This document shows positions 50,861 through 62,930 of a DNA stretch of 64,000 nucleotides, in pieces. The stretch spans positions 8,221,355-8,285,354 of the forward strand of contig OY759269.1 of assembly GCA_963662155.1 (NCBI GenBank), read 5' to 3'. Every line of letters starts with the position of its first letter. Position 1 is the first letter of the stretch. The stretch comes from Lamellibrachia columna (taxonomy: Eukaryota; Annelida; Polychaeta; Sabellida; Siboglinidae). A program made the position numbers and the translations under genes. The notes under the pieces are model-generated. The model did not search any database and was not told where the DNA came from. It saw only the letters and a program-made list of their open reading frames with translations.

Positions 50861-51710
50861 CCTTCTTTTGAATAGTGCATTGGACGGATCAGTTGTTCTA
50901 AAGCTATTTTGCGACAACTGCTGATTTGATTATGATTTTTGACATTTAATTCCAAACAGTCCTGTATAGGAGTGGTTTATTTTCAGTATTCCTTCTCTAG
51001 AGTGTTGCCATACTACGAACGATGCACAATTAGGGGAGACAGGGGCAAGTTGTTACATATGCGTTTTACGAAAACATAGCACACATATGGTGTCACCATC
51101 AACAGTGGTTGGTTGGAAGTCTACCGGCGGACACACTGTCCCAAAAGAAGACGAAATTAACGAGATGTGGACAAAAATATATTTTTAACCACCTAAAACT
51201 GTTTTGGCTATGCCCACATAATATCATCTCACGCAGCAACTTTTTATGTTTCGTGAATGAAACTTTAAACATGTCTATTATATAGTATAAGGGGTTATGT
51301 CAAGTAGAAATTAAATTGAAATTCAGGATTTGTTATCGTACGCGTACGTTCAACTGCAAAAATTGTGTTTGGGGCAAGTTGTTACAACTGTAACAACGCT
51401 AGGGCCACTCGTACCGAACAACATTTATCTAACCACTACGTGTGAACGCTTTATTTCACTTGTGAAGCCTAGTGTACCGGTACTGTAAATTGTAGCAGCG
51501 TCAAACAAAATTAACGAATATCTCAGAAGGGCGGGTTACACATAGATGACAATTGTTTGGACTCTCGATAAGCCAATGGCTTCCTTGCCCACCTGTCATC
51601 TGGTTGTTTTGCATTGGATGACCATTTTGCTCAATCGTGTTAATTTTTGTATGGCACAGCCCTTGAGCAATTATGTGTGTGGGTGTATCATTCAATCAAG
51701 TAGAAGTCGC
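50860..51710. other. No gene assigned
   Basis: Nothing recognised except GGGGCAAGTTGTTACA occurring twice (51042 and 51373) and a CGTACGCGTACG palindrome near 51340. Confidence 0.4.
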
Positions 51711-51715
51711 ATTAC

Positions 51716-51874
51716 ACACACACGCACGCGCACGCGCACGCGCACGCGCACGCGCACGCGCACGCGCACGCGCACGCACACGCACACGCACACGCACACG
51801 CACACGCACACGCACACGCACACGCACACGCACACGCACACGCACACGCACACGCACACGCACACGCACACGCA
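51716..51874. repeat. (CGCACG)n(CACACG)n microsatellite
   Basis: Hexamer repeats changing from CGCACG to CACACG part-way. Confidence 0.97.
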
Positions 51875-53058
51875 CATTGCCATGCACTATTTCATACTCC
51901 ATTCAATAATTCCATTTAATAATACATACGCTATCCACAATTGCGTGCAAATGAAACTGAGATATTTATTGAAAACAATTAGGAGTGTACCAGATGAAAT
52001 AAAGATATGCCGAATCTGCACATCAAATGTAAGTTGTGGCAGTGATTAAATTATTAGTGGCGCCACTGGTGGTAGTTAATAAATACCTCACGCATGAAGG
52101 TGGCGCGCCCTGTCGGATTAGGCGGGTACTACTCCCACTTCGTTAGTTGTCACTGTCCATAAGTCAGGATTTACGTCCAATGTGTAGTGGCTATGATGAC
52201 GGATCTTCCGCTATCGGGATCGACATATCACGTATAACTCACGGTCTTGTGGCGTTTCGTTGTCGTTGCAATAACGGTACTCATTAAGCAGAATTAAAAA
52301 ATGCCCTTCCAGTATGAAAGGGTTTTGAATGAATGAATGAATGAATAACTTTATTTTGGCTACACATACATTTTGAGATATTTACAATATGATATGAGTC
52401 GGAGATTATACGAATAGCAGAGCAACCAAGGAGATCCTCTAGAAACCCCGCGGGGCTTATGACGAGGACCACCCAGAAATAAATCAACATAATTATTTTG
52501 TTTCCTTAGGCTTAAGCCGAAAACATATACTACGCAACATTATTGTAATTGAAATACAATATAATGTAAAAAATTGCTTAAATATGTACATACAAATTGT
52601 AATTATAACCTAACTAATTATTGCACATGAATACGTTACAATGTGAACATGAACACATTAAGTAATGCAGGAACCATGAATACATTAAGTACTACACGAA
52701 CATCAATACATTAAATACTACACGAACATCAATACATGGTTTTTTCTGCCATGTTAAAATAAAGGTAGATGTAGAGTATATGTTATACAAATATAAAATT
52801 TAGTCTCAAAAATGTTGCTTAAATATCAACATACAATTTGTACTTTGAATTATATGAACAAATAATACACTAACTACACAACTGTCATGTATTCATTAAA
52901 TGTGAGCATGAATACATTAATACATGATCCTGACTACATTAAATATTACATAAGCATGAAACACATGGTCTTTTCCACCATGTGAAAATAAATGTAGATA
53001 TAGAGTACATTTTGTACAAATACAAAGTTGTTGTTTTTTTGCAGTGTTTACTGTAAAG

Positions 53059-56000
53059 TCATTGGTATTTAGAGAGTAATAATTCTTTCAGTTTATTTTT
53101 AAATTGGTTAATGGACACAAGCTGTTTTAATTTACTAGGTAATGCATTCCAGAATACTGGTCCTGAATAGTTTATTGTACATTTCCTGCTGTTTGTTCTT
53201 ATGTTTTGGATATAATAGCTATTTTGGTTTCTTAGATTATGTTTGTGGATATTTTGTATTCTCGTAAGCATTGATGACATAGAATCTGGGAGTTTGTTAT
53301 TTGCTGCTTTATACATAAAAATTCCTAGTTGATATTTATATAGATCATCCAATTTTAATAGTTTTAACTTTGAGAATAGAGGATCAGTGTGTGCAATGTA
53401 ATGAGAATTTGTGATTATCCTAATAGCTTTCTTCTGTAGTATTCTTAGTTTGTTTATGTTTGTACAATATGAATTTTCCCACAATATAGTGCAATATTGT
53501 AAATGTGATAAGATCAATGAACAATAAATAGTTCTCATTATATACATAGGGAGAAAATGTTTTAATTTGTTAAGCATTCCCACATTCCGTGCTATTTGTT
53601 TTGATAGGTTGTCAATATGTGTTGTCCAACTTAAGTGCTCATCTATAAATATCCCTAGGAATTTGGTGAATTTAACATGCTTTATTTTGTTTCCATCTAC
53701 TTGTATTAAGGCACTGTTGATATTGTATTTTTTTCCTTTTGGTGTGAATATAATAAAATTTGACTTTTTGGTGTTTAGGGAAAGTTTGTTGGTATGGAAC
53801 CATGTTGAGATTTTTTGTATTTCTATGTTTACCTCTTCGATGAGAGTGTTGAAGCACGTATGAGCATGAAAGAGACTTGTGTCATCTGCAAACAGTATAG
53901 GATTTAGGATATCTGATACATTTTCAATATCATTTATATATAAAATAAAGAGTAATGGGCCTAATATAGATCCTTGTGGAACTCCACATGTAATTGTCAT
54001 ATATTTTGAGTCTGCTTGGTTATACGATACATACTGTCTTCTGTTATTAAGATAGCTTTTAAACCAGTTGCAGGCATTACCTCTTATACCGTAGCATTGA
54101 AGTTTATTTATTAAAATGTTATGATCTATTGTATCGAAAGCCTTGGATAGATCAAGAAAAACACCTATATTATACTTTTTATGGTCCATGTTACTTGATA
54201 TTTTATCAACCAAATCAATCAGTGCCATATACGTAGAATAGTTTTTCCTAAATCCGTATTGTTTTTTTGATATTATGTTGTGTTCTGCTAAAAAATTGTA
54301 AAGCCTATTGTACATTAGGCGTTCCAGTATTTTTGAGAGGCATGGAAGGATAGAAATAGGTCTATAATTTGAGAATAGTTCAGGGTTTTCACTTTTATAC
54401 AAGGGGATAACCTTTGCTATTTTTAGTTTGCTGGGCACAATGCCAGTCATAAGTGAATTATTGAAAATGTGTGCAAGTTGATTTGCAATTTGTGGTATAA
54501 TTTGTTTAATAATGTGTGGATCAACATTGTCGAATCCACTTGATTTCTTTGAATTTGCTTTTTTTACTATGTTAATTATTTCCTCAGAATATGTAGGTGT
54601 ACAGAAAAAACTTGATGCATTTTTTAAAATAAATTGTGTTGGGTCATTACCTGTTTGTGTTAAGTTTACATTAAGGCGATGACCTATGTTGGTAAAATAA
54701 TTATTGAAATGGTCCACTATTTCCCTTTTGTCTGTACAGTGGATACCATCTAATGTAATAAATTTATCATTTATTATAGATTTATTATCTTTGGACTTTA
54801 TAACTTCATTTATGGTGCTCCATGTTTTTCTGCAATCATTTTTATATAGCTCAAATTTGTCTTTAAAATATTTTTTCTTTGACTGTCTGATTACATGAGT
54901 CAGTTTGTTTTTGTAATTTTTGTAGATAATCTCATTTTCGGTAGAAGGGTTGCACTTAAATATTTTGAACAGGTGATTTTTTTGACTACAGGATATTAAT
55001 ATGCCTTTCGTGAGCCATTCGCTTTTGCAGGTTTTCATTTTAAATTTTTTCCACGGTAAGCATTCATTCATTTGTGTATTTAGTATTTCCAGAAAGGTAT
55101 CATATGAAGTGCAGGGGTTTTGATCCTTGTACACCTCCTCCCAGTTTGAAGTTTGTAATTGTGTTTTTAATTTGCTTATGTTTGCTGAGCTAGCCATGCG
55201 TTTGTAAACAATTTTGTACTCATTTTCTCTTTTTACCCCTAATTCATAAAAGGTAAATATCGGGAAGTGATCTGATATGTCATTATAAAGGATACCAGAT
55301 TTTATTGAATATTCATGAATGTTGGTTATAATATTGTCTAAAAGTGTAGCTGTCTGTTTAGTGACCCTTGTTGGTTTGCTAATTGTTGGATAGAATGCAT
55401 TGGCAAACATATTATGGATAAAATCTGTTGTTTGGAGGTTTGTGTCAGTCCTAAGTAAGTCAATGTTAAAATCTGCCATTAATATGCATTTCTTTCTTTC
55501 ATTTGAAATTCTTCCTAATAAATCATTAAATTGTATATTAAATGTATTTATGCATGTGTCAGGCGGTTTATAGATAACACCAATAACAATTTTGTTTTTT
55601 TCTGTTTCGACTTCTACAAATAATGATTCATATAGACAATTCTCAGAGTTTGTATTTATGTCATTTCTTTCCTTAAACTTTAACCTGTTAGCAATATACA
55701 TACCAACACCACCTCCTCGTTTTTCCATTCTAGGTTTTGACAGAAATGTGTAATCTGTCATATTATAACTATCAATGCTTTCCACCGGCTTTATCCAAGT
55801 TTCAGTTATACCTATACAGTCAAAATTAACATTTAGTGATTTTAGACTATATTCAAGTTTGTAAAAAATTTTTGATAAACTTCTACAATTTATTGTCAAT
55901 GTAGAGAACTTACTGTTTGTCTCACATTTACACTGTAGGTTGTAAAGTTCAGAGTCCGTGTGATAATTACACTTTCTTAAACAGTCTTGTACATTACCTA

Positions 56001-56103
56001 GATAGTTTGTCTTACATCCTCCCTCAGTGTCTTCTATAATACCGTCTATGTTAAAACATGGATTTTTTTCGATAGTCATGTCTAAGTCTAATTTCACACA
56101 CAA
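53059..56103 (-). CDS. LINE ORF2: AP endonuclease and reverse transcriptase, 1014 aa
   Basis: N-terminal APE-type endonuclease (about 65-285): ITETW (Glu 101), GGGVGMYI (130-137), MADFNIDLL (209-217), LDNIIT (255-260) and SDHF (277-280). The reverse transcriptase (about 515-800) has SNYRPISILP (578-587), FLDLSKAFDTIDH (649-661, Asp 651), CGVPQGSILGP (706-716) and FADD (738-741). The thumb/C-terminal part (LHLSHLQYC-like block, QKKAIRIITNSHY) ends LLSKYQ. It would nick target DNA and prime cDNA synthesis there. No stop or frameshift interrupts it, and every catalytic residue I can locate is present. The fragment at 3.5-4.5 kb is a related, older copy. Confidence 0.92.
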   Translation of the reverse strand: MCVKLDLDMTIEKNPCFNIDGIIEDTEGGCKTNYLGNVQDCLRKCNYHTDSELYNLQCKCETNSKFSTLTINCRSLSKIFYKLEYSLKSLNVNFDCIGITETWIKPVESIDSYNMTDYTFLSKPRMEKRGGGVGMYIANRLKFKERNDINTNSENCLYESLFVEVETEKNKIVIGVIYKPPDTCINTFNIQFNDLLGRISNERKKCILMADFNIDLLRTDTNLQTTDFIHNMFANAFYPTISKPTRVTKQTATLLDNIITNIHEYSIKSGILYNDISDHFPIFTFYELGVKRENEYKIVYKRMASSANISKLKTQLQTSNWEEVYKDQNPCTSYDTFLEILNTQMNECLPWKKFKMKTCKSEWLTKGILISCSQKNHLFKIFKCNPSTENEIIYKNYKNKLTHVIRQSKKKYFKDKFELYKNDCRKTWSTINEVIKSKDNKSIINDKFITLDGIHCTDKREIVDHFNNYFTNIGHRLNVNLTQTGNDPTQFILKNASSFFCTPTYSEEIINIVKKANSKKSSGFDNVDPHIIKQIIPQIANQLAHIFNNSLMTGIVPSKLKIAKVIPLYKSENPELFSNYRPISILPCLSKILERLMYNRLYNFLAEHNIISKKQYGFRKNYSTYMALIDLVDKISSNMDHKKYNIGVFLDLSKAFDTIDHNILINKLQCYGIRGNACNWFKSYLNNRRQYVSYNQADSKYMTITCGVPQGSILGPLLFILYINDIENVSDILNPILFADDTSLFHAHTCFNTLIEEVNIEIQKISTWFHTNKLSLNTKKSNFIIFTPKGKKYNINSALIQVDGNKIKHVKFTKFLGIFIDEHLSWTTHIDNLSKQIARNVGMLNKLKHFLPMYIMRTIYCSLILSHLQYCTILWENSYCTNINKLRILQKKAIRIITNSHYIAHTDPLFSKLKLLKLDDLYKYQLGIFMYKAANNKLPDSMSSMLTRIQNIHKHNLRNQNSYYIQNIRTNSRKCTINYSGPVFWNALPSKLKQLVSINQFKNKLKELLLSKYQ

Positions 56104-56143
56104 GTACTGTTGACTATGTACAGTTTCACATAGGGTTTCCTAT

Positions 56144-56992
56144 TCACTGTCGACACAGTTCACGTAAGTTAACAAGATCTCTTTCGTGCACGATTGTTTC
56201 TTTTCTGCCGCTGGTCAGTAGGCATATAATCCGTCCGTCAATCGTCCATGTCGATTTGACTCCATCAACTGTGCGCGCTTTCCGTAATAACTCCATTCGC
56301 TGTTTCGTCAAGTTCTCTGTAATCACCAGTCGTGTACCTTTTAGCTTGCGCTTTGCACCGAAGATCGATCGTCTCGCATCGTATGATTTCAGTTTCACGA
56401 TAATCGGCCGTGGCTTTCCATTCGAGCTTCCGTTGTTGTGAGTGTGGCCAAGGCGGTGGCTACGGTCGATACAGTCACTCGTCAGCTGCAGGCCGAGTTT
56501 CCCATTGCACACCGACAGGACTGCCTTGTCGGAGTATGTCTGCTCCTCGGAGACACCGTGCAACAGGAGGCAGTTCCGACGGCTGTACTGTTCTTGTGTG
56601 TCACTGTCATCCCGTAGCTCCTTGTTGGCCCGTTCCAAGTCGACAACACGCCTCTCCAAATTTCGTATCGTGTCTGTTGTGTGGCCATTGTCGACAGCGC
56701 ATGACTCGTAGATGTCCTGTTTGATATTATCGAGGACACCGTTTTTTAGAACATTTTTGGCTAGCTTTTCAAGAAAGTTTGGGCTATCCATGAGTTTTTG
56801 TATGATCGCCTGGGTTACCGTCTCCAGTATTTTCTTCATGATGTCATCGTCATTCTGAATCAAGCTGAGGACGGCGGCTCGCACGTCGCCATCTTGAATG
56901 GTCATCGAAGCAGATTCTGTGGTTCTGCTTCGAAGTTCATCATTCACTTTAGTGTCCTGTTTTCGGTTTCTGGAGGACATGGCTGTATTCAC
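56144..56992 (-). CDS. LINE ORF1 protein, 282 aa
   Basis: Nucleic-acid chaperone-type ORF1 of a non-LTR retrotransposon. The N-terminal half is hydrophilic. A coiled coil is predicted around 108-132 (TIRNLERRVVDLERANKELR). It is followed by an RRM-like domain opening with RRNCLLLHGVSEE and containing RPIIVKLKSYDARRSIFGAK. The C-terminal part (LTKQRMELLRKARTVDGVKS, IDGRIICLL) is typical of these proteins. ORF2 starts 40 nt downstream, so it needs reinitiation or a similar mechanism. Confidence 0.8.
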   Translation of the reverse strand: MNTAMSSRNRKQDTKVNDELRSRTTESASMTIQDGDVRAAVLSLIQNDDDIMKKILETVTQAIIQKLMDSPNFLEKLAKNVLKNGVLDNIKQDIYESCAVDNGHTTDTIRNLERRVVDLERANKELRDDSDTQEQYSRRNCLLLHGVSEEQTYSDKAVLSVCNGKLGLQLTSDCIDRSHRLGHTHNNGSSNGKPRPIIVKLKSYDARRSIFGAKRKLKGTRLVITENLTKQRMELLRKARTVDGVKSTWTIDGRIICLLTSGRKETIVHERDLVNLRELCRQ

Positions 56993-57164
56993 AACAGCAC
57001 TAGTTACCTGCTAGCGTAGTTTTGTTCAGTATGTGTTCTCGCTTAAAGTGCTTTTTAGAAGTTTAGTTATAGAGCTGACTTTTCACTGAACACTAGCACG
57101 CCGCCATTTTGCATATATGGTTAAGGTTGAAGTGTGGCTGCGCTGAATTATTATCAGTATTTTG

Positions 57165-58290
57165 GTAGCTGATCGCTGCTTTGATTTTGGAGCAATGACA
57201 AAGCATCACACCTAAATACGTATTCCATTACTGCGCTCTTTGTTGGGGGCAGCATTTGTTACTCTTGTCCCAAGCGGCACTTTACCTCGTTACGCTGATA
57301 CGCATTTGCGAACTGTTCTCTGAGAGTAAGGAAAGTGAAAACTGGGCTACATGTGGACATCAGGACTGTGCATGTTACGAGTGTCGATATTGATATACGA
57401 CAAGACGGCTGAGTAGTATAAATGTACGCGGGTGTGAAGAGGGATCCCCTTTGGACGCACTTATGTTATAGAGAAACATCGGGTGTATTTGAATCACTCA
57501 TCAGACATAGTAGGGCCTTATTTAAGTGATAAGGCACTATATAATATAAGAATATCATTATATAGTGATTGAAGCGGGCCGTCAAATTCCACTACTGAAG
57601 AACGTGTTGAGAAACACAAGCTGCTGTCGAGTGAGAGAGAACTTACAAAACTGAAGAGTGATTCTTGGATGAGGCATGTCCGAAACACACGTCATTGCCA
57701 CCACGTACACCTGACAAAACGTATACCTGACACCTTTGTACGTGGACGGCGACACCACGTACACCTGACACCTTTGTACGTGGACGGCGATATCACATAC
57801 ACTCTCTGACGTCATCGTCGTTATTTCCACTGCAGCTGCCGTTGCTGCTGCTCTGTCAGCTGCCTCTCCTGTTATTGATAATGTATGTACAGCTAATTTT
57901 GCCTGTTGAAGCTGTTGCTGTGTGACTGACGCTAATTTGAATTTGGGTTGCTCCTTCTTTATACTGTTGTTGCATCAAACGCTGCTTCGGGCGTCTAGTT
58001 ATACCGCAACAACGGGTGTGGGTTCGAGCATTCTTGGCAAACCCCAGTATGTCCCCAAATATAACATTTTAAAACGGTTCACCACGAAAGTGACAAATGC
58101 CAGGGTCCTGAACCACGTACTGCGACACTCGATGTGATCGCAACCATCAACTTCGCACCCTCTCGTCCACCTTATTCAACAGCTTCTGACGCCTTCGTGG
58201 TAGATTATTTCATGCGAGGCTTTTCTAATTTCTATGTTGTCGCGCTTTCTGTGCGTAATGCCGTCATGGTGATGGTGATAGCATGGTATT
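57165..58290. other. No gene assigned
   Basis: Contains a short tandem duplication (ACACCTTTGTACGTGGACGG, about 57735-57790). Short reading frames without recognisable domains. Confidence 0.4.
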
Positions 58291-58515
<225 letters not shown>

Positions 58516-58559
58516 TTGGGGGTGGTTGTGATGATGATTCTGACGAGACGACGATCAAG

Positions 58560-61500
58560 ATTAAACAAAAATACAAAAAGTATGTGTTGCGGAACTTTAT
58601 ATCGAGAGAAAACAATAACTTCAAACCCCCATTAATATGGAAAACCCGCATGAAAATATCCAAACCGTGATTTTCGTTGTGACCTCTTCATGATTATCAC
58701 GAAAATAATGACTCAAATAAATTTACCTACGTAAAAAAGTTTTTGTTTTGAATAAAATGCTGTGTCAGAGAGGCATATATTATGCAGTATACGCAACTAA
58801 TTACAGGTGTTGTAAAACAATATTGTCCAGATTGAAACAAGACTTAATATTCTGCTTGAATAACTTGTTTTAACAAGTTAGTATAACTTTTTTTAATGGA
58901 AATTAAAATGACAACTGTTACAAGTTTTACAGGTATCTACCATTTAGGGTTGGCATCTGCAGAAACTTACTCTTGTGGCATTTGTCACCACTTTTTGTGT
59001 ACCGCAGACAAGAGGAAATACGGTGGGAACTTACAAAGAAAAGAATTGTGATCAAAACCGTGTTTGTCCGTTAGTCATGCTGAGACACGTCGAATACCAA
59101 CAGAACGCAAATAATGTTTTCGAATGGTCTCACCTATTTATATGTACACTGTTTATGGCGTGTGTTTGGAAATAAAGATTACACAGGTCCATCCACGAAG
59201 AAGCCGCCGAAGATTTTTAGACTTGCAATACAGACGTCATCATATATCCGTTGTATTTTAAACATGATATTGGCTTCAGACTAACAACATAACTGTGAGC
59301 ATTCGTATTCGTATTCGGTGATGTGTTGATTAGTAATAATACTACTTGTGTTTGTCATTGACATTATACACTACACAAGGCTATACAACACGCGGCAACT
59401 GTTCCATCTACTTACATACTTGTAATATCATAGATACAATTATATATGATATGTTGTTATAAAATAATATTAATAATAATAATAATAATAAAAATAACTA
59501 AATATTAACCTGGACCATAAGAAAGTTACTACAATAGCGGCATAACATATAGTACCCCGGAAAACGACGAACAGTGGCTGTGTAAGAAAAAGCTCAAAGC
59601 GTTGTGTGGATTGCAGAGAGAGAAAATAGGAAAGATAATTTAGGAACACCATGTAAAGACCATGTAAAGACCATGTAAAGACCATGTAAAGCCGTAAAGA
59701 AAGAAACGCGCATCACACATGTTTGTTGTAATCAGCGACATAGAATAGTTAACATACATTTGTCTAAACCGGTGTGCCTTTGTAAATAGCCACTACAAAC
59801 TGCAGGAGTAATAATTTAAGGTACATTTGACAAACGCAAAGTTTAACTTGCCTTAGCTGACGCACAGGTGGAGATTTTCTAACACTTTGAACAGTTCCCC
59901 CGGCTGCAGCAATACTTGCCTCCGACGACAGAGTGGTGTTTGCAGCAATACTTGCCTCCGACGACAGAGTGGTGTTTGCAGCAATACTTGCCTCCGACGA
60001 CAGAGTGGTGTTTGCAGCAATACTTGCCTCCGACGACAGAGTGGTGTTTGCAGCAATACTTGCCTCCGACGACAGAGTGGTGTTTGCAGCAATACTTGCC
60101 ACCGACGACAGAGTGGTGTTTGCAGCAATACTTGCCACCGACGACAGAGTGGTGTTTGCAGCAATACTTGCCACCGACGACAAAGTGGTGTTTGCAGCAA
60201 TACTTGCCACCGACGACAAAGTGGTGTTTGCAGCAATACTTGCCTCCGACGACAGAGTGGTGTTTGCAGCAATACTTGCCTCCGACGACAGAGTGGTGTT
60301 TGCAGCAATACTTGCCTCCGACGACAGAGTGGTGTTTGCAGCAATACTTGCCTCCGACGACAGAGTGGTGTTTGCAGCAATACTTGCCACCGACGACAGA
60401 GTGGTGTTTGCAGCAATACTTGCCTCCGACGACAGAGTGGTGTTTGCAGCAATACTTGCCTCCGACGACAGAGTGGTGTTTGCAGCAATACTTGCCTCCG
60501 ACGACAGAGTGGTGTTTGCAGCAATACTTGCCTCCGACGACAGAGTGGTGTTTGCAGCAATACTTGCCTCCGACGACAGAGTGGTGTTTGCAGCAATACT
60601 TGCCTCCGACGACAGAGTGGTGTTTGCAGCAATACTTGCCTCCGACGACAGAGTGGTGTTTGCAGCAATACTTGCCTCCGACGACAGAGTGGTGTTTGCA
60701 GCAAAACTTGCCTCCGACGACAGAGTGGTGTTTGCAGCAATACTTGCCTCCGACGACAGAGTGGTGTTTGCAGCAATACTTGCCACCGACGACAGAGTGG
60801 TGTTTGCAGCAATACTTGCCACCGACGACAGAGTGGTGTTTGCAGCAATACTTGCCACCGACGACAGAGTGGTGTTTGCAGCAATACTTGCCTCCGACGA
60901 CAGAGTGGTGTTTGCAGCAATACTTGCCACCGACGACAGAGTGGTGTTTGCAGCAATACTTGCCTCCGACGACAGAGTGGTGTTTGCAGCAATACTTACC
61001 ACCGACGACAGAGTGGTGTTTGCAGCAATACTTGCCACCGACGACAGAGTGGTGTTTGCAGCAATACTTGCCTCCGACGACAGAGTGGTGTTTGCAGCAA
61101 TACTTGCCACCGACGACAGAGTGGTGTTTGCAGCAATACTTGCCTCCGACGACAGAGTGGTGTTTGCAGCAATACTTGCCACCGACGACAGAGTGGTGTT
61201 TGCAGCAATACTTGCCACCGACGACAGAGTGGTGTTTGCAGCAATACTTGCCTCCGACGACAGAGTGGTGTTTGCAGCAATACTTGCCTCCGACGACAGA
61301 GTGGTGTTTGCAGCAATACTTGCCTCCGACGACAGAGTGGTGTTTGCAGCAATACTTGCCTCCGACGACAGAGTGGTGTTTGCAGCAATACTTGCCTCCG
61401 ACGACAGAGTGGTGTTTGCAGCAATACTTGCCACCGACGACAGAGTGGTGTTTGCAGCAATACTTGCCACCGACGACAGAGTGGTGTTTGCAGCAATACT

Positions 61501-62367
61501 TGCCTCCGACGACAAAGTGGTGTTTGCAGCAATACTTGCCACCGACGACAGAGTGGTGTTTGCAGCAATACTTGCCACCGACGACAGAGTGGTGTTTGCA
61601 GCAATACTTGCCTCCGACGACAGAGTGGTGTTTGCAGCAATACTTGCCACCGACGACAGAGTGGTGTTTGCAGCAATACTTGCCTCCGACGACAGAGTGG
61701 TGTTTGCAGCAATACTTGCCACCGACGACAGAGTGGTGTTTGGTTCTGCAATGAAGTATATTTGTTAGATAAAAACAACAGGCAGAGGAAAGGTCCACCC
61801 ATGTAGTAATTAATATAATTTTTATTATAATTATGGTATCGCACCCAGTGAATACCGTGGCTATGTTTCTATTCTGTATTTTGTGCTTTTAGTTTCGGTA
61901 TTATGATCTATGCAAAATCATATGCGAAACTGACATTTTCGTTACCACATATTTATTGACATTAAAACATAATGTAAATATAGAATAAAGAAGTAAGAAA
62001 ATAATTACTGCTGGTTTTGCAGTTGTAAGTCCAAGTGTGTTTAGACATCGCCCTCTGCTATGTATGTTTTGAACAGTTCAAAAACAGTATATGCTTTGTT
62101 CTCCCAAAGAATCCATATTATTATAAATGCATATATCATTAATTTAACATATGTGTAGCACCCAACGTGAATTGACTGTGAAGTGTACTTAGTAATTGCA
62201 TTTTCAATAGTGAAAACAGTATTGCGTCCATCCACGAGACTTACTTGTAGCAAGTCAGCGACGCCAAAGACTCTTTTTCTGGTATGCGACCCATTTCATG
62301 TGGAAGAATGCCAACTCCACCAGAAGTTTCTCCTTCGGTTTACAAATTCCATACACTGCCTCCAAGA
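58560..62367 (-). pseudogene. CRP-5: broken CRP gene with hyper-expanded exon 4
   Basis: On the - strand: exon 3 (62367-62245), exon 4 (61745-59852), exon 5 (about 59232-59190), exon 6 (about 59030-58960) and a 3'UTR scrap near 58590. Exon 3 keeps YGICKPKEK and MKWVAYQKKS, but a 13-nt deletion relative to CRP-1 removes the SKCGWW part and reaches TGA. Exon 4 has grown from about 92 to 1894 nt. Exon 5 has a damaged acceptor (GCAAG), reads TAA and lacks its donor. Exon 6 reads SHRISSCLRYTKSGDKCHK. The poly(A) signal is altered (ATATAAA). No exon 2 is visible before the window ends. As annotated it cannot make a CRP protein. Confidence 0.75.
59906..61741 (-). repeat. 36-bp in-frame coding minisatellite, 51 copies, within CRP-5 exon 4
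   Basis: In the CRP exon-4 frame each unit encodes KHHSVVGGKYCC; 51 x 36 bp exactly. Exon context is kept: acceptor TTCATTGCAG, a KT start and, downstream, the GC donor (GCAAGT). After the last unit comes SRGNCSKC and a stop, due to a 1-nt loss relative to CRP-2. Most variants between units (GGA/GGT, GGC/GGT) are silent in this frame; exceptions are three S-to-F units and one Y-to-F. All or nearly all other frames are also open because the unit lacks stops, so the long ORFs on the + strand are shadows. Confidence 0.97.
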
Positions 62368-62387
62368 CTGCAAGAGACCTCAACATT

Positions 62388-62930
62388 GATGGCACCATTG
62401 ATGGTACAAAACAATATTGATGGTACAAAACACTATTGATGATACACAACAACAACATTGATGGTTCACGACAATATTGGTGGTAAACAACAACATTGAT
62501 GGTACACAACAAAATTGATGGTACACAACAACATTGATGGTTCACAACAACATTGGTGGTACACAACAACATTGCTGGTACACAACGGTATTGATGGTTC
62601 ACAACATCATTGATGGTACACAACAACATTGATGATACACAACAACATTGATGGTACAAAACAACATTGCTGGAACAAACCAACATTGATGGTACATAAC
62701 AATATTGATGGTTCACAACAACATTGATGGTACGCAACAACACTGACGATACACAACAAAATTGATGGTACACAACAATATTGCTGGTACACAACAACAT
62801 TGCTGGTGCACAACAACATTGTTGGTACACAACAACATTGATGGTGCACAACAACATTGCTGGTACACAAAAACATTGATGGTACACAACAACATTGTTG
62901 GTACACAACAACATTGATGGTGCACAATAT
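62388..62930. repeat. 19-bp minisatellite, about 28 copies, CRP-5 intron 2
   Basis: Unit ACAACAACATTGATGGTAC with variants. It ends roughly 15 bp upstream of the exon-3 acceptor (on the - strand) and replaces a short unique stretch present in CRP-2. Confidence 0.95.

Larger units (their letters stand above)
52330..57127 (-). mobile_element. Near-intact CR1/jockey-like LINE, about 4.8 kb
   Basis: A complete-looking unit on the - strand: 5'UTR (about 57127-56993), ORF1 (56992-56144), 40-nt spacer, ORF2 (56103-53059), about 0.7-kb AT-rich 3'UTR and a (TTCA)n tail (52330-52352). It interrupts a block that is otherwise continuous at 33700-33850. Both ORFs are open and catalytic motifs are present, so it may be recently active. 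Exact clade not assigned. Confidence 0.88.

Noticed and set aside
59887..61806. 600-plus-residue ORFs on both strands over the 36-bp array (SIAANTTLSSVA, NTCLRRQSGVCS and others)
   Set aside because: A stop-free 36-bp unit opens most frames automatically. Only the KHHSVVGGKYCC frame continues CRP exon 4 from its acceptor.
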